Source: Streptomyces griseocarneus (GTDB lineage: Bacteria; Actinomycetota; Actinomycetes; Streptomycetales; Streptomycetaceae). From it: DNA of 64,000 nt. Below are positions 25,522 through 34,238 of this stretch, in pieces. A program made the translations under genes and the position numbers. The stretch lies in contig NZ_BNBL01000013.1 in assembly GCF_014655595.1 (NCBI RefSeq), positions 1 through 64,000 of the forward strand, read 5' to 3'. Every line of letters begins with the position of its first letter. The stretch's first letter is position 1. The notes under the pieces were generated by a model. That model saw only the letters and a list, made by a program, of their open reading frames with translations. It was not told where the DNA came from and made no database searches.

Positions 25522-26814
25522 GTGACCCACAGCCCTGGCCCGCCCCCGTGGCCGGACGACTTCTTCGCCCCGGAGCCGCCCGGCCCGCCACCCGTGCGCC
25601 GGCGCCGCTGGGCGCGCAGGCTGGCGCTGGGCCTGGCGCTGCTGGTGCTGGTGGTGGCGGGGATCGGCTGGGTGCTCTACGAGCGGCTCAACGACAACAT
25701 CACCACCGACACCGAGACGGCGGAGGAGCTGCGCCGCTGGGAGAAGGAGCGCCCCAGCGCGCTGGTGGCGGGCGCCCAGAACATCCTGCTCATCGGCTCG
25801 GACACGCGCAGCGGCTCGGGCAACGGCCGCTACGGCGGGGACAGCGGCACCCAGCGCTCGGACACCACGATCCTGCTGCACGTGGCCGCCGACCGGAGCC
25901 GCGCGACCGCCGTGAGCCTGCCCCGCGACCTGATGGCGAAGATCCCCACCTGCCGCAGGCCGGACGGTACGTACACGCATGAGCGCTTCGCCCAGTTCAA
26001 CTGGGCGTACGAGCTCGCGGGCACCGCCTGCACCATTCGCACCGTCGAGAACATCACGCAGATCCGGATCGACCATCACATCGTGCTGGACTTCAACGGG
26101 TTCAAGGGCCTGGTGGACGCGATCGACGGCGTGGAGGTGTGCCTGAAGCGGCCGGTGGACGACCGTGAGGCGCGGCTGAAGCTGCCCGCGGGCCGCCAGG
26201 TGCTGCACGGGGAGCAGGCGCTGGGCTACGTCCGGGCCCGCTACAGCCTCGGGGACGGCAGCGACACCGAGCGGATGGGGCGTCAGCAGCAGTTCCTGGG
26301 GGCCCTGGTGCGCGAGATGCAGAGCGACGGGGTGCTGCTCAACCCGGCGCGGCTCTACCCCGTGCTGGACGCCGCAACGCGGTCGATCACCACGGACTCC
26401 GGGCTGGACTCGATCAGGAAGATGTACGACCTGGTGCGGACCGTGCGGGGCATCCCCACCGAGCGGGTGCAGTTCCTGACGGCGCCGCGCCGGCCGTACC
26501 CGTTCAACAGCGCCCGCGACGAGCTCGTCCAGCCGGACGCGGACCAGCTCTTCCGCCAGCTGCGCCTGGACCGGCCGGTGGCCGTGAGCGCCCATGTGCG
26601 CCCGGCGGACGGCAAGCCGCGCTCGCGGCGGGAGCCGGTTCCGGGGCCGGATGAGCTCGAGGGCACGGAGGGGCCGGAGCAGTCCGTTGTGCCCGGTGTG
26701 CCGGAATCCGTGCCGCCGTCGCCGCCTTCGTCGCCGTCCGTGTCGCCCTCCCCGCTGCCCACGACGCCGCCGACGTACGAGGGCACCACCGCCGCCCGGG
26801 GGATCTGCGGCTGA
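25522..26814 (+). CDS. LCP family protein 1 (wall glycopolymer ligase)
   Basis: LytR-CpsA-Psr enzymes attach teichoic-acid-like or other glycopolymers from lipid carriers to peptidoglycan outside the membrane. This 430-residue member has a short Pro-rich cytoplasmic N-terminus, one membrane helix (about 34-54, LALGLALLVLVVAGIG) and the LCP domain (about 85-310). Catalytic-site motifs are NILLIGSDTRSGSG, SDTTILLHVAADRSR, VSLPRDLMAKIP and LGYVRARYSL. There is no LytR_C domain; instead a Ser/Pro/Glu-rich tail. The start is GTG at 25522. It is the first of five LCP genes in this 10 kb. Confidence 0.93.
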   Translation: MTHSPGPPPWPDDFFAPEPPGPPPVRRRRWARRLALGLALLVLVVAGIGWVLYERLNDNITTDTETAEELRRWEKERPSALVAGAQNILLIGSDTRSGSGNGRYGGDSGTQRSDTTILLHVAADRSRATAVSLPRDLMAKIPTCRRPDGTYTHERFAQFNWAYELAGTACTIRTVENITQIRIDHHIVLDFNGFKGLVDAIDGVEVCLKRPVDDREARLKLPAGRQVLHGEQALGYVRARYSLGDGSDTERMGRQQQFLGALVREMQSDGVLLNPARLYPVLDAATRSITTDSGLDSIRKMYDLVRTVRGIPTERVQFLTAPRRPYPFNSARDELVQPDADQLFRQLRLDRPVAVSAHVRPADGKPRSRREPVPGPDELEGTEGPEQSVVPGVPESVPPSPPSSPSVSPSPLPTTPPTYEGTTAARGICG

Positions 26815-27098
26815 CACGTGCGAGGGCCCGCACGAAATCCTCAAGAAACCCGCCAAAAGGTACGATCATCACTCCGTACCGGTGTTCGCTCCGACGTTCG
26901 TCTCCGCGAAGGGATTGGGCAGATTGCCCAGTTGTAGGGGAGTGCAATTTGTCACGGGCGTCGCTTGACGCTGAACTGGGCGGATAGTGTGAGCGATCCG
27001 GTGCGCACGGCCGGGCTGACCGCGCACTGCAAGATGACATGATCGAGCGCCTCGGGGGGGTAGGCGCCGCGTGGCACCGACGGAGGATTCAAGCGACC
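26815..27098. other. Intergenic region before LCP gene 2
   Basis: Non-coding, of lower GC than its flanks (about 26840-27000). No clear terminator for LCP 1 was found. It is expected to hold the promoter of LCP 2, but I could not pick a -10/-35 pair with confidence. Confidence 0.4.
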
Positions 27099-28877
27099 GT
27101 GGACGCGCAAGGCCGTGGGCGAGCGGGCGATATCGACCCCGCCGACCAGTGGGTGTTCGACCCCAAAACCGGCAGCTACGAGCTGCGGCTGGACCATGCC
27201 GGGGAGCCGGTGACACCGGCTGGTGACACCCCTGCCGCAACACCCTCCCCCGCTCCCGGGAAGCGCGCCGCCGCATCGGCCGCGCCGAGGCCCAAGCCGA
27301 AGCCCAGGCCGGGCGGCGGCGGGGGCGGCGGCAGGTCCGTGCCCGGACAGCGGGGCGGCGGCGGTGGCCGCCGGGCGGCGGCCAAGGCCGCGGCGACGGG
27401 ACGCCGTAAACCCAAGCCGAAGAAGTCGGGCAAGAAGAAGGCCCTGATGTGGACCGGCGGCACGGTGGGCGTGGTGCTCGTCGTCGCCACCGTGGGCGGC
27501 TACCTGCTCTACCAGCACCTGAACGACAACATCGACAAGGTCGACGTCGGCATCAACAACGGAGCCGTCACCAAGGGCCCGGTGAACATCCTGGTCATCG
27601 GCACCGACAAGCGCTCCGGCAAGGGCAACACCGGCTACGGCGACGCCGGCAGCGTCGGACACGCCGACACCACGCTGCTCTTCCACGTCTCCGAGGACCG
27701 TACGAACGCCACCGCGCTGTCCATCCCGCGCGACATGATCACCGACATCCCGGACTGCCCGACCAAGCAGAAGAACGGCTCCACCAAGACCATCCCCGGC
27801 TCCAAGGGCGTCCGCTTCAACGAGAGCCTGGGCCAGGAGGACCGCGACCCCGGCTGCACCTGGCGGACGGTGGAGCAGCTGACGAAGCTGAAGGTCACTC
27901 ACTTCATGATGGCCGACTTCAACGCCGTCAAGCAGCTGTCCTCGGCCGTCGGCGGCGTCGAGGTCTGCGTGGCCAAGGACATCAACGACCCCGACTCGCA
28001 CCTGAAGATGAGCAAGGGCCGGCACACCGTCGAGGGCGAGGACGCCCTCGCCTTCGTGCGCACGCGCCACTCGGTCGGCTTCGGCGGCGACCTCAGCCGG
28101 ATCGAGCTGCAGCAGCAGTTCCTCAGCTCCATGATCCGGAAGATGAAGTCCGGTGACACCCTCACCAACCCCAAGAAGCTCTACCAGCTCAGCGATGCCG
28201 CGACGAACTCCCTCACGGTCGACACCGGCATAGGATCCATCAGCAAGCTGACCGCGCTGGCCAAGGAGCTGAGCAAGGTCAACACGAAGAACATCACCTT
28301 CGCCACGGTGCCCGTCGTCGACAACCCCGCCGAGGGCAAGAACCACAAGACCGTCGTCCTCGACAAGACGAAGGCCGAGCCGCTCTTCGCCATGGTCCGT
28401 CAGGACGTCTCCCTCACCGAGGTGAAGGAGAAGGAGGAGAAGGCCCAGGAGGAGGCGGACGCCAAGCAGGCGGCCCTGCTCAAGGGGCCGCGCGCCGCGC
28501 CCGCGACCGTACGCGTCAAGGTGCTCAACGGCAGCGGGCGGATGGGCGCCGCCGGGGAGACCGTCGCCTGGATGCAGAACTCCAAGGGCATGCCCCGCAC
28601 CAGCAACGGCGGCAACGCCTCCGGCGGCAAGAAGGACAAAACGGTCCTGGAGTTCGCCCCCAACCAGGCCGACCAGGCCCGCCGTCTGGCCGACGAGATG
28701 GGCCTGCCCGTCGACGCCCTGAAGCAGGGCTCGAGCAACGCGGCGCCCACCGCGGAGATGACGCTGATCCTCGGCGCGGACTTCAAGGGCGCCGGAACCC
28801 CGGTCTCCGCCCCGAAGAAGGCCCCGGAGGGCATTCAGAAGGTCGAAGCGGACGACAAGAACATCTGCGCCAAGTGA
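27099..28877 (+). CDS. LCP family protein 2 with LytR_C domain
   Basis: A 592-residue LCP ligase. The cytoplasmic N-terminus (about 1-110) is Pro/Gly/Lys-rich after the conserved DIDPADQWVFDPKTG. A membrane helix (about 113-138) leads to the LCP domain (about 160-400; NILVIGTDKRSGKGN, ADTTLLFHVSEDRTN, LSIPRDMITDIP, LAFVRTRHSVG). A LytR_C domain follows from about 468 (VRVKVLNGSGRMGAAG). The GTG at 27099 with GGAGG 12 bases upstream is preferred; an in-frame ATG at 27039 has no ribosome site and adds residues outside the conserved start. Soluble external C-terminus; the substrate polymer is unknown. Confidence 0.93.
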   Translation: MDAQGRGRAGDIDPADQWVFDPKTGSYELRLDHAGEPVTPAGDTPAATPSPAPGKRAAASAAPRPKPKPRPGGGGGGGRSVPGQRGGGGGRRAAAKAAATGRRKPKPKKSGKKKALMWTGGTVGVVLVVATVGGYLLYQHLNDNIDKVDVGINNGAVTKGPVNILVIGTDKRSGKGNTGYGDAGSVGHADTTLLFHVSEDRTNATALSIPRDMITDIPDCPTKQKNGSTKTIPGSKGVRFNESLGQEDRDPGCTWRTVEQLTKLKVTHFMMADFNAVKQLSSAVGGVEVCVAKDINDPDSHLKMSKGRHTVEGEDALAFVRTRHSVGFGGDLSRIELQQQFLSSMIRKMKSGDTLTNPKKLYQLSDAATNSLTVDTGIGSISKLTALAKELSKVNTKNITFATVPVVDNPAEGKNHKTVVLDKTKAEPLFAMVRQDVSLTEVKEKEEKAQEEADAKQAALLKGPRAAPATVRVKVLNGSGRMGAAGETVAWMQNSKGMPRTSNGGNASGGKKDKTVLEFAPNQADQARRLADEMGLPVDALKQGSSNAAPTAEMTLILGADFKGAGTPVSAPKKAPEGIQKVEADDKNICAK

Positions 28878-28975
28878 ACCCCCCTGCCGGGCTTTCGCAT
28901 CTCATTACGCAGTAATACTCATCAGGTACGACACGCCTGCCCATCGGGCCGGACGCACCATTCAGGGGAGGCCCG

Positions 28976-30736
28976 ATGCGGCAGAGCAGCGGCGTGCGGG
29001 AAGAGCAGGCCGCGCAGTCCGAGGGCGACGAGGTCGAGGGCGGCAAGCCCGGGGCCGAGGAGACCGGGGACACGAAGGACGCCGAGGGCTCCATAGCCGG
29101 CGGCCGGCGCCGGCGCATCGGGCGAATAGCCCGCTGGGCGGCGCTCGGCCTCGCCGTGCTCGTCCTCGGCGTCTCCGCCGCGGGGTACTTCTACTACGAA
29201 CACCTCAACGGCAACATCAGGAAGAACAAGCTCAACCTCGGGGACAAGCAGCTCGACCGCAGCGCCGCCAACGCCGACGGCCAGCGTCCCCTGAACATCC
29301 TGCTGCTGGGCTCCGACAGCCGCAACAGCAAGGAGAACCAGGACCTCGGCGGCGCCCGCGACGACGCCGACCGGCCCCCGCTGGCCGATGTGCAGATGCT
29401 GGTGCACGTCTCGGCCGACCGCAGCAACATGTCGGTCATCAGCGTCCCCCGCGACACCCGGGTGACCATCCCCAAGTGCACCGACCCCGAGAGCGGCAAG
29501 GTCTACCGCGAGACCAGCCGTCAGATCATCAACACCAGCCTGGGCAACGGCGGCCCCGGCTGCACCGTGGCGACCTGGGAGGAGCTCACCGGCATCCCCG
29601 TCGACCACTTCATGATGATCGACTTCGCGGGCGTGGTGAGCATGGCCGACGCCGTCGGCGGCGTCCCGGTCTGCGTCGACAGCAACATCTACGACGACAA
29701 GTCCGGCCTGCGCCTGCTCAAGGGCACCCGCACGGTCAAGGGCGAGCAGGCCCTGCAGTGGCTGCGCACCCGGCACGGCTTCGAGGACGGCAGCGACATC
29801 GGCCGCACCCACGCCCAGCACATGTACATGAACGCGATGGTCCGTCAGCTGAAGTCCGGCACCAAGCTCTCCGACCCGGGCCAGCTCACCGACCTCGCCG
29901 AGGCCGCCACCAAGGCGCTCACGGTCGACAAGGACCTCGGCTCGGTCAAGAAGCTCTACAACCTCGCCGACGACATCAAGCGCGTGCCCTCCGGCCGGAT
30001 CACCATGACGACCATGCCCTGGGTCTCCGACCCGCAGAACCCGGACGCGCACGTGATCCCCAAGCCCGGCGACGCGGACAAGCTCTTCTCCCTCGTCCGC
30101 AACGACATCGCGCTGGACGGCAAGGACCCCAGGAAGGACCCGAAGTCCCTGCCCTCCGCTCCCCCGGCCGCGCCGAAGAAGGACATCGCGGTCACCGTCT
30201 TCAACGGCACCGGCACCGTCGTGGAGCCGCCGGTCACCGGCCGTGGCTCCGACATCGCCGCGTTCCTGGTCAAGCAGGGCTTCGCCAAGGTCACCTCCGA
30301 CTCCACGCCGCGCGCCCAGGCGGACACCACGCTCACGTACCCGAGGGCGACCCAGCGCGGTGACGCCCTGGCCGTGGCCAAGGCCCTGGGCCTGCCGGAG
30401 ACGGCGGTGCGGCACTCCCCCGAGGTCCAGCAGATCACCCTGGTCATCGGCGGCGACTGGAAGGGCGGCACGTCCTACCCCAAGGAGAGCGAGGAGGGGA
30501 CGGCAGCGGACCCGTCCGCCACGCCCTCCACGAAGGACGGCAAGGACGTCGGGGACGAGAAGTCCGGGCAGGACGGCAAGTCCGGCAAGGACGGCGAGAA
30601 GGGCGAGAAGGGCGAGAAGGGCGACGGCAAGGGCACGAAGAAGCCCGACGACAACAAGGCCCCCGAGAGCTCGGACCCCCTCAACGGCGACGACAGGTCG
30701 GCCTGCATGAAGGTCAACCCGCTCAACCGCTTCTGA
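28976..30736 (+). CDS. LCP family protein 3 with LytR_C domain and charged collagen-like tail
   Basis: A 586-residue LCP ligase: acidic N-terminus, membrane helix (about 52-72), LCP domain (about 95-340; NILLLGSDSRNSKEN, VQMLVHVSADRSN, VPRDTRVTIP, LQWLRTRHGF) and LytR_C (from about 403, AVTVFNGTGTVVEPP). The last 80 residues are a highly charged Gly-Lys-Asp-Glu repeat (GEKGEKGEKGDGKG) that probably lies in or on the wall. The ATG at 28976 follows AGGGGAGG. An 18-bp hairpin closes the unit. Confidence 0.93.
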   Translation: MRQSSGVREEQAAQSEGDEVEGGKPGAEETGDTKDAEGSIAGGRRRRIGRIARWAALGLAVLVLGVSAAGYFYYEHLNGNIRKNKLNLGDKQLDRSAANADGQRPLNILLLGSDSRNSKENQDLGGARDDADRPPLADVQMLVHVSADRSNMSVISVPRDTRVTIPKCTDPESGKVYRETSRQIINTSLGNGGPGCTVATWEELTGIPVDHFMMIDFAGVVSMADAVGGVPVCVDSNIYDDKSGLRLLKGTRTVKGEQALQWLRTRHGFEDGSDIGRTHAQHMYMNAMVRQLKSGTKLSDPGQLTDLAEAATKALTVDKDLGSVKKLYNLADDIKRVPSGRITMTTMPWVSDPQNPDAHVIPKPGDADKLFSLVRNDIALDGKDPRKDPKSLPSAPPAAPKKDIAVTVFNGTGTVVEPPVTGRGSDIAAFLVKQGFAKVTSDSTPRAQADTTLTYPRATQRGDALAVAKALGLPETAVRHSPEVQQITLVIGGDWKGGTSYPKESEEGTAADPSATPSTKDGKDVGDEKSGQDGKSGKDGEKGEKGEKGDGKGTKKPDDNKAPESSDPLNGDDRSACMKVNPLNRF

Positions 30737-30752
30737 GCCCGCCCGCACAACG

Positions 30753-30791
30753 GATCAGGGCTCGTGGCCGGTGCGGCCACGAGCCCTGATC
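30753..30791. terminator. Perfect 18-bp bidirectional hairpin terminator
   Basis: GATCAGGGCTCGTGGCCG (30753-30770) is repeated exactly inverted at 30774-30791 with a 3-base loop. It lies between convergent LCP 3 (stop 30736) and the GT2 gene (stop 30807), so it can end both. There is no U-tract on either strand. Confidence 0.85.
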
Positions 30792-30806
30792 GGCGTCGTA
30801 CGTCGG

Positions 30807-31823
30807 TCAGCTCGCCCGGACGGCCGGGCGGCGGCTGGCGATGACCTTCTTCGCCAGCGAGCGGGGGCTGGTCAGGAAGCCGAAGCCCCACGACATGTGC
30901 ATCGTGGCCAGCGCCACGGGGATGCGCACCCGCGCCGCGAGCGGCAGCCCCTTGCCGGCGGGCACCGAGCCCGCCGTGATGGCCGCGAGGTAGCCGGCGG
31001 GAACGACCAGGCCCCACGGGGTGACCGTGACGCCGGCCACCAGACCGGCCGCGATGGCGACCACAGCGGTGGGGGCGGCGAGGTAGCGCAGGTTGATCGA
31101 GCCCTGGTGGTAGCGGGCGACGACGTGCCGCCAGCGGCCGTAGTCCTTGTACTGCTTGGCCAGCGCCTTGACGTTCGGGCGCGGCCGGTAGGAGACCAGC
31201 AGCTCGGGCGAGAACCAGATCAGCCCGCCGGCCTCCCGGATGCGGAAGTTCAGCTCCCAGTCCTGGGCGCGGATGAACTCCTCGTTGTAACCGCCCTGCT
31301 GCTCCAGCGCCTCGCGGCGGAAGACGCCCAGGTACACGGTCTCGGCGGGGCCCGCCGCGCCGCCGGTGTGGAAGGCCGCGTTGCCCACGCCGACCTTGGA
31401 CGTCATGGCCGCGGCGACGGCCCGCTCCCAGGAGTTCTCGCCCTCGGCGTGCATGATGCCGCCCACGTTCTGGGCACCGGTCTCCTCCAGCAGCCGCACC
31501 GCCGTCGCGATGTAGTTCGGCGAGAGCATTCCGTGACCGTCGACGCGTACCACGATCGGGTGACGTGATGCCTTGATCGCGGCGTTGAGCGCGGCAGGGG
31601 TGCGACCGGTGGGATTCGGCACGGTATGGACCCGGGAGTCCTCCCGGACGAGCTCCGCGGCGATCTCGTCCGTGCGGTCCGTGGACGGACCGAGGGCGAT
31701 GACCACCTCCAGCTCACCGGCATACTCCTGCTCCAGGATGTGCCGCACGGAGGTGCGCAGATGCCGCTCTTCATTGAGCACCGGCATGATCACGGAAACG
31801 GCGGGCGGCTGCTGATCGTGCAT
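30807..31823 (-). CDS. Family 2 glycosyltransferase (ExoA-like)
   Basis: A 338-residue GT2 enzyme with a membrane-associated C-terminus (hydrophobic segments at about 250-295). The GT-A core is visible as VSVIMPVLNEERHLRTSVRHIL, VIALGPSTDRTDEIAAEL, VRVDGHGMLSPNYI (the metal-site segment, DGH in place of DxD) and RAQDWELNFRIREAGG. Relatives add sugars to lipid-linked exopolysaccharide. It lies inside the LCP cluster, divergent from LCP 4, so it may make the polymer that an LCP protein transfers. The ATG is at 31823. Confidence 0.9.
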   Translation of the reverse strand: MHDQQPPAVSVIMPVLNEERHLRTSVRHILEQEYAGELEVVIALGPSTDRTDEIAAELVREDSRVHTVPNPTGRTPAALNAAIKASRHPIVVRVDGHGMLSPNYIATAVRLLEETGAQNVGGIMHAEGENSWERAVAAAMTSKVGVGNAAFHTGGAAGPAETVYLGVFRREALEQQGGYNEEFIRAQDWELNFRIREAGGLIWFSPELLVSYRPRPNVKALAKQYKDYGRWRHVVARYHQGSINLRYLAAPTAVVAIAAGLVAGVTVTPWGLVVPAGYLAAITAGSVPAGKGLPLAARVRIPVALATMHMSWGFGFLTSPRSLAKKVIASRRPAVRAS

Positions 31824-32041
31824 GGTTCCTCGGGGGTACGGGGGTCGGGGTCACCCCGCGGCGGACGGCTGGTTCGTCGGTATCCCCGGCCACGTTACCG
31901 CCAATGGGGGACACGCTTCCGCCCCGCCCGGGTGGCGGAGCCGCCGACGACGGCGTGGGGCCGCAGGCAGTTCATCGTATGGGCCTACGGTGTTCCCGGT
32001 TCCTCCCCCGTCTGGGGCCCGATCGTCGCGGAGGTCTCGCA

Positions 32042-33529
32042 GTGACCGCACCGGCCCGCTCCCCCCGGCCCCGCCCGGCCCCGCGCCCCCGCCCCGCCCG
32101 CCGCCCCCGCTGGGGCATGCGGCTGGCCACGGGCGTCGCCGTGGTGGTGCTGGGCACGGGCGGCATCGGACACGCGGTGGTCTACGGCATCGAGGGCGGC
32201 ATCGGCCGGGTGGACCCCTTCGAGGGCCTGTCGAACCGGCCGGGCAGCGGGCAGGGCATGAACGTCCTGCTCGTCGGCACGGACGGCCGGGACAGGATCA
32301 CCAAGCGGGACCGCGAGCGCTACCACCTCGGCGGCGCCCCCTGTCACTGCACCGACACGATGATGCTGGTGCACCTGTCCGCCGACCGCGACCGGGCCAC
32401 CGTGGTCGGGCTGCCCCGTGACACCTACACCGAGATCCCCGAGCAGCCCGACGGCAGGGGCGGCATCCGCGCCGCCCACCCGCTCAAGCTCAACGCCGCC
32501 TACGCCGAGGGCGGCCCCAGCCTGACCGTGCGCTCCGTCGAACGCCTGACCGGCGTGCACGTCGACCACTACATGGAGGTCGACTTCACCAGCTTCATGG
32601 AGACCGTCGACGCGGTGGGCGGGGTGCAGGTGTGCACCGTGCGGCCGCTCCGGGACGCCTACACCGGCCTGAACCTCCCGGCCGGCACCAGCACCCTCGA
32701 CGGCGGCAAGGCCCTGCAGTACGTCCGCTCCCGGCACCTGGACGGGGCCGCGGACCTGGGCCGGATGCAGCGGCAGCAACGATTCCTCGCCTCGCTCATC
32801 CACAAGGTGGCCGACGGCGGGGTGCTGCTGAACCCGGTGAAGTTCCAGGAGGTTGCCTCGGCCGTGGTCGGCTCGGTCCGCGCCGACCGGGGCTTCGGCA
32901 GCGACGACCTCGTCCAGCTCGGCCGGGCGCTGCGGAACCTGACCCCGGCGTCCGCCGAGTTCACCTCCGTGCCGATCGCCACCGCGAACTTCCCCGTCCC
33001 CGGCCTCGGCTCGACCGTGAAGTGGGACGAGCCGGCCGCCGGCAAGCTCTTCCAGGCCCTGCGCGAGGACCGCCCGGTCAACACCGCGCCGCGCGCCCCG
33101 CACCGGGCGCAGGACGCCAAGCCGCCCGGCGGCCGCAACGGGCGGGCGAAGGCGGTGGACGTGGCGCCCGAGCAGGTCAGGGTGCAGGTCCTCAACGGCA
33201 GCGGCCGTGACGGCCTCGCCCGCTCGACCGACCTGGCGCTGCGCGCCACCGGCTTCGCCACCACCGGCACCCCCGCCGACGCCCCGCGCGTGGTGCGGCA
33301 CACCGTGATCACCTACGACCCGCGCTGGGACCGCTCTGTCCGCTCGGTGGCGGCCGCGCTGCCGGGCGCCGAGCTGCGGCCCGTCGCCGGGCAGGGGCCG
33401 GTGATGAAGGTGGTCCTGGGGAAGGACTTCACCGAGGTGCGCCCGGTGCGCGCCGAGGCCCCGCCGCTGCAGGCCGGGGGCTCCCCGGTGGTCACCGGGG
33501 ACCAGGTGGTCTGCCCGGAACAGGAGTGA
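32042..33529 (+). CDS. LCP family protein 4 with LytR_C domain
   Basis: A 495-residue LCP ligase with a very basic Pro/Arg N-terminus, a membrane helix (about 26-48), the LCP domain (about 72-320; NVLLVGTDGRDRITK, DTMMLVHLSADRDRA, VGLPRDTYTEIP, LQYVRSRHLDG) and LytR_C (from about 378, VRVQVLNGSGRDG). The GTG at 32042, with GGAGG 8-10 bases ahead, is chosen; upstream codons of the same frame overlap the promoter region shared with the divergent glycosyltransferase. Confidence 0.92.
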   Translation: MTAPARSPRPRPAPRPRPARRPRWGMRLATGVAVVVLGTGGIGHAVVYGIEGGIGRVDPFEGLSNRPGSGQGMNVLLVGTDGRDRITKRDRERYHLGGAPCHCTDTMMLVHLSADRDRATVVGLPRDTYTEIPEQPDGRGGIRAAHPLKLNAAYAEGGPSLTVRSVERLTGVHVDHYMEVDFTSFMETVDAVGGVQVCTVRPLRDAYTGLNLPAGTSTLDGGKALQYVRSRHLDGAADLGRMQRQQRFLASLIHKVADGGVLLNPVKFQEVASAVVGSVRADRGFGSDDLVQLGRALRNLTPASAEFTSVPIATANFPVPGLGSTVKWDEPAAGKLFQALREDRPVNTAPRAPHRAQDAKPPGGRNGRAKAVDVAPEQVRVQVLNGSGRDGLARSTDLALRATGFATTGTPADAPRVVRHTVITYDPRWDRSVRSVAAALPGAELRPVAGQGPVMKVVLGKDFTEVRPVRAEAPPLQAGGSPVVTGDQVVCPEQE

Positions 33530-33568
33530 GGGCGGGAGGAAGCGGAGGAAGCCGGGGGGGGGAAGGCG

Positions 33569-34117
33569 TCAGTCCTCGATGCCGTCGGCGGCCCGCTGCT
33601 CGCGCAGCGCCATGATCGCGCGACGCCGGGCGAGCCGGTGCGTACGCCGGATCTGCGCCTCCTGGTAGCGCCGGCGGTCGCGCTCGGTCTCCGGCAGCAC
33701 CGGAGGGACGCGCCGGGGCTTGCCCTCGCCGTCGACGGCGGCGAAGACGAGGTAGGCGCTGCCGACCTGGACGGCGGGCGTGGACTCGTTCCAGCGCTCG
33801 GCCAGCACCCGCACGCCGATCTCCATCGAGGACCGCCCGGTCCAGTTGACCTGCGCCTTCACATGCACGAGGTCGCCGACGCGGACCGGCTCGAGGAAGG
33901 CCATCTCGTCCATCGATGCGGTGACCGCCGGGCCGCCGGAGTGCCGCCCGGCCACGGCGCCCGCCACATCGTCCACCAGCTTCATGATCACGCCGCCGTG
34001 CACGGTACCCAGCAGATTGGTGTCGCTGCCGGTCATGATGTGGGAGAGCGTCGTACGGGAAGCCGAGGTGGGCTTGCCGGATATGTCCGCCTCCGGGCTC
34101 CGGTCCTGATTGGTCAT
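33569..34117 (-). CDS. Acyl-CoA thioesterase, hot-dog fold (YciA/BFIT type)
   Basis: Hydrolyses acyl-CoA thioesters; 182 residues. The hot-dog signature is present: LGTVHGGVIMKLVDDVAGAVAGRHSGG, with the catalytic Asp in KLVDD, then FLEPVRVGDLVHVKAQV and SAYLVFAAVDGEGKPRRVPPV. The basic C-terminal 35 residues (ERDRRRYQEAQIRRTHRLARRR) are typical of this group. The ATG at 34117 is the conserved start; the longer upstream frame overlaps the divergent LCP 5 promoter. Its role with LCP neighbours is unclear. Confidence 0.92.
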   Translation of the reverse strand: MTNQDRSPEADISGKPTSASRTTLSHIMTGSDTNLLGTVHGGVIMKLVDDVAGAVAGRHSGGPAVTASMDEMAFLEPVRVGDLVHVKAQVNWTGRSSMEIGVRVLAERWNESTPAVQVGSAYLVFAAVDGEGKPRRVPPVLPETERDRRRYQEAQIRRTHRLARRRAIMALREQRAADGIED

Positions 34118-34238
34118 GCCCACCACTGTATGCGGGGGCCGGTGCGACGGTCGGGTTTGCATCAGCTCTGCAACAGCACCGCCACGGTCCCGTCCGCACC
34201 CTGCGGGTCTCCGGCCCCCAGAGGGCACACTCGGTGAC

